Shown one piece after another: positions 5,710 to 7,563 of a stretch of 7,563 nt of DNA. The stretch spans positions 1,848-9,410 of the forward strand of contig DOHL01000130.1 of assembly GCA_003535305.1 (NCBI GenBank), read 5' to 3'. The translations under genes were made by a program, and so were the position numbers. Numbering within the stretch: position 1 is the stretch's first letter; each line of letters opens with the position of its first letter. A model generated the notes under the pieces. That model was given only the letters and a program-made list of their open reading frames with translations. It made no database searches and had not been told where the DNA came from. Origin of the DNA: Candidatus Acetothermia bacterium. GTDB taxonomy: Bacteria; Bipolaricaulota; Bipolaricaulia; UBA7950.

Positions 5710-7371
5710 TCAACCAACCTGATTCTTCATCTCATTATACCTTCTTTCCAATTCAGCGACATCGATCTTGGCGAGCAAAAAAGACTCAGAAGAGATCTTT
5801 CTTCCTCCAGCAATAATATTGATTTCATCCCATGTTCCTTGGGATGCCCCCATCCTGGTGAGGATTGCTGTAGAGAACCGCGGTACAAACGGCTGCAGTA
5901 AAACAGCGATCGCCTTAACGAGATGAAACCCGGCGATCACTCCTTGTGGATCATTCGTTTGCCAGGGACGTTTCTGTTGGAAATACTCATTGCCGAAAAC
6001 GGCCAATGAGGCGACGACGCGTGCAGCAGCAGCGATGCTTCCCGCTTCCATTGCGCGTCCGTATTCCATTATACCTACTTTTAAGCGCTCTGCGACCTTT
6101 GGATCGAGTTTACCGCTGGGGACAATTCCGTCGTAATTACGTTCGATAAAAGATAACACCCGATTGATCAGGTTGCTGATGTTGTCGATCAATATCCCGT
6201 TTATCACCCGATCGAGTTCGGCCCATGAGAAATTGACGTCATGAGTTTCAGGACGATCATACAAGAGGTAAAAACGCCAATATTCAGGATCTAACAGCTT
6301 GATCGCCTCATCAACATAGATCCCTTTTCCTTCACTTTTGGAAAACCGTTCGCCACCGATCCAATTTAGATATTCACTGGCCGCAATCTGATCAGGAAGA
6401 TGGTACCCCTCGCCAGAGGCGATGAGTTGCGCCGGAAAGATAATAGCATGGAACGGAATATTGTCCTTGGCTTGAGGATAAACTTGTTTTACATCATCTC
6501 CGAACCAGAACTTCCGCCACTGTTCTTCCTCGCCCTGATTGCGAAAATGTTCGATCGTAGCAGAGAGATAACCGAGCGCTGCTTCTGCCCAAACATAGAT
6601 CACTTTCCCCTCTGCGCCAACGAACGGAGCAGGGATTCCCCACTCTAAATCACGTGTAATTGCGCGCGGGCGCAGTCCATCTTCGAGCATTTGCCCGGCA
6701 AATAGTTTCACATTACCACGAAAGTTGCGTGAAGCGATATACTGACGTAGTTTTGGGGAGAGCTTCTCTAAATCAAGATACCAATGACGTGTACGTTTGC
6801 GCACGACCATCCCTTTGCCGCAAAAACTGCATTTGGCATCGCTCAACTCTTCCGGTTCAAGCATAACACCACACGCATCGCATTGGTTCCCCTTTGCTCG
6901 CTCGCTCCCACACTTCGGACAGCGGCCGATGATCAACCGGTCAGCAAGAAATCGGTTGCAAATAGTACAGTAAACCCGTTCCTCTTCTGCAGTGGTAATA
7001 TAGCCGTTGGCATCCATCTTGCGATAGATATCAACGACAAATTCCTTGTGCACTGGTGACTCGGTAGTTGTGTAATTATCGATTGCGATATCAAAGGTTT
7101 TAATTATCTCGAGAATTTGGGAGTGCACTTGCTCAACCAGCTTTGCCGGAGATACTCCGGTACGCGCAGCCTCATATTCAATCCGCGTACCATGAGCATC
7201 GGTCCCTGAGACATGGAGCGTTTCATATCCGCGCAGACGGTAGTAACGTGTAAGGGCCCCCCCGGAAAGCAGACACCCGATAAGATTTCCCAAATGGGGA
7301 ATACCTGATCCGTACGGCCAAGCACTACATATCAAGATACGGCTTGTGTCTCTTCTATTCTTAATGTCCAT
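5710..7371 (-). CDS. metG: Methionyl-tRNA synthetase, archaeal/eukaryotic-like type
   Basis: MetRS charges tRNA-Met, including the initiator. The 553-residue class I enzyme shows PYGSGIPHLGN (19-29, the HIGH motif as HLGN), GTDAHGT (56-62), a connective peptide with four Cys pairs (C135/138, C151/154, C164/167, C181/184; two predicted zinc knuckles), ERFSKSEGKG (341-350, KMSKS as FSKS) and the anticodon-domain NEYFQQKRPW (W470). The blocks HLGNLIGCLLS, RFLADR-CPKCG-QCDACG and ASEYLN-FSKS-GKGIYVDEA resemble human and archaeal MetRS more than the single-zinc Bacillus type. VWAEAALGY has Glu where VWLDAPIGY normally has Asp. There is no C-terminal EMAPII-like tRNA-binding domain. ATG 7371 follows AAGGAAG at 5 nt. 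It is the first gene of the operon, with a promoter just upstream. Confidence 0.96.
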   Translation of the reverse strand: MDIKNRRDTSRILICSAWPYGSGIPHLGNLIGCLLSGGALTRYYRLRGYETLHVSGTDAHGTRIEYEAARTGVSPAKLVEQVHSQILEIIKTFDIAIDNYTTTESPVHKEFVVDIYRKMDANGYITTAEEERVYCTICNRFLADRLIIGRCPKCGSERAKGNQCDACGVMLEPEELSDAKCSFCGKGMVVRKRTRHWYLDLEKLSPKLRQYIASRNFRGNVKLFAGQMLEDGLRPRAITRDLEWGIPAPFVGAEGKVIYVWAEAALGYLSATIEHFRNQGEEEQWRKFWFGDDVKQVYPQAKDNIPFHAIIFPAQLIASGEGYHLPDQIAASEYLNWIGGERFSKSEGKGIYVDEAIKLLDPEYWRFYLLYDRPETHDVNFSWAELDRVINGILIDNISNLINRVLSFIERNYDGIVPSGKLDPKVAERLKVGIMEYGRAMEAGSIAAAARVVASLAVFGNEYFQQKRPWQTNDPQGVIAGFHLVKAIAVLLQPFVPRFSTAILTRMGASQGTWDEINIIAGGRKISSESFLLAKIDVAELERRYNEMKNQVG

Positions 7372-7407
7372 TCAAACTTCCTTGCATCGCGAATTATGTA
7401 AGGCCAG

Positions 7408-7436
7408 AGTATATCGCCGTATAAGAATCGTTACAA
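7408..7436 (-). promoter_or_regulatory. Sigma70-type promoter for the metG-rplU-...-glyQ operon
   Basis: On the minus strand TTGTAA (7436-7431) and TATACT (7413-7408) are spaced by 17 nt. The expected start point near 7400 gives a 5' leader of about 30 nt that carries AAGGAAG before metG. The leader is too short for a T-box or other riboswitch. The -10 box is identical to that of the tnpA promoter. Confidence 0.7.
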
Positions 7437-7445
7437 GGCACAATG

Positions 7446-7461
7446 CCGGCCAAGAGGCCGG
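7446..7461. repeat. GC-rich inverted repeat upstream of the metG promoter
   Basis: CCGGCC (7446-7451) and GGCCGG (7456-7461) form a perfect 6-bp stem with a 4-nt loop. No T run follows on either strand, so it is not a standard terminator. It lies about 10 nt upstream of the -35 box and abuts the first heptad array. It may be an operator, an attenuated terminator of an upstream gene, or part of the repeat region. Confidence 0.5.
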
Positions 7462-7481
7462 AGTGATGAGTGATGAGTGAT
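7461..7481 (+). repeat. Heptanucleotide tandem repeat GAGTGAT x3
   Basis: Three perfect copies of the 7-nt unit GAGTGAT, followed by a decayed copy (GATTGAA). It lies directly beside the inverted repeat. It is non-coding as far as can be seen. Confidence 0.85.
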
Positions 7482-7497
7482 GATTGAAGAGGGATGT

Positions 7498-7563
7498 TCT
7501 CTGTTTTCTATTCTCTGATCTCTATTCTCTGTTCTCTATTCTCTATTTACTATTCTCTGTTCT
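7498..7563 (+). repeat. Heptanucleotide tandem repeat TCTCTRT, nine units, running off the window
   Basis: From 7498 the sequence divides exactly into 7-nt units: five units are TCTCTGT or TCTCTAT forms in an unbroken register with four variants (TTTCTAT, TCTCTGA, TTACTAT and a further TCTCTAT/GT alternation), then TCT at the edge. The dominant unit is TCTCTRT. The register is kept for 63 nt without an indel, which shows a genuine heptad array rather than simple pyrimidine bias. The array continues outside the window. Confidence 0.85.

Noticed and set aside
7372..7400. T-box or riboswitch leader for metG
   Set aside because: The predicted leader is only about 30 nt, and no T-box sequence or stem structure is present.
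7446..7461. GC-rich stem as a rho-independent terminator
   Set aside because: No T tract follows on either strand and the stem is only 6 bp.
7461..7563. CRISPR array
   Set aside because: The units are contiguous 7-mers without spacers.

Overview
The window is a bacterial housekeeping locus in which every supported gene lies on the minus strand. Ten genes are read from right to left in one direction: metG, rplU, a Prp-like gene, rpmA, obgE, nadD, infC, rpmI, rplT and glyQ. A serine-transposase gene of the IS607 type follows at the left edge and is cut by the window boundary. The bacterial ribosomal proteins L21, L27, L35 and L20, IF3, Obg and an alpha-type glycyl-tRNA synthetase show that this is a bacterium. 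The mixture (an archaeal/eukaryote-like MetRS, glyQ rather than pheST after rplT, a degenerate Prp, a short-form L27) does not match any well-known model lineage. An uncultured or candidate phylum is likely, but I cannot name it from sequence alone.

Layout. The right edge (7446-7563) holds two adjacent heptanucleotide repeat arrays and a small GC-rich inverted repeat. A good sigma70-like promoter (7408-7436) follows and probably drives the whole operon. metG (5710-7371) is followed by the L21/Prp/L27/Obg/NadD cassette (2725-5655) and, after a 99-nt spacer, by the infC-rpmI-rplT cassette with glyQ attached (575-2625). Gaps are short, and some genes overlap: nadD with obgE by 14 nt, rpmI with infC by 23 nt. 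I see no convincing internal terminator. The transposase gene has its own near-consensus promoter, whose -35 box overlaps the glyQ stop codon.

How the genes work together. Nearly all products serve translation or its control: two aminoacyl-tRNA synthetases, four large-subunit proteins, initiation factor 3 and the 50S-assembly GTPase Obg. NadD adds NAD synthesis.

Points of most interest: (1) infC must start at a non-canonical codon, most likely ATC behind a perfect AGGAGG; (2) the Prp-family gene between rplU and rpmA lacks both catalytic residues, and its expected substrate L27 lacks the cleavable N-terminal extension, so the pair appears to have lost the processing step while keeping the gene; (3) MetRS is of the archaeal/eukaryotic type with eight zinc-knuckle cysteines; (4) the IS607-like element abuts glyQ, may have replaced its last codons, and starts with an apparently leaderless mRNA. 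I found no clearly new multi-gene system. The Prp/L27 pair is the best candidate for undescribed biology.
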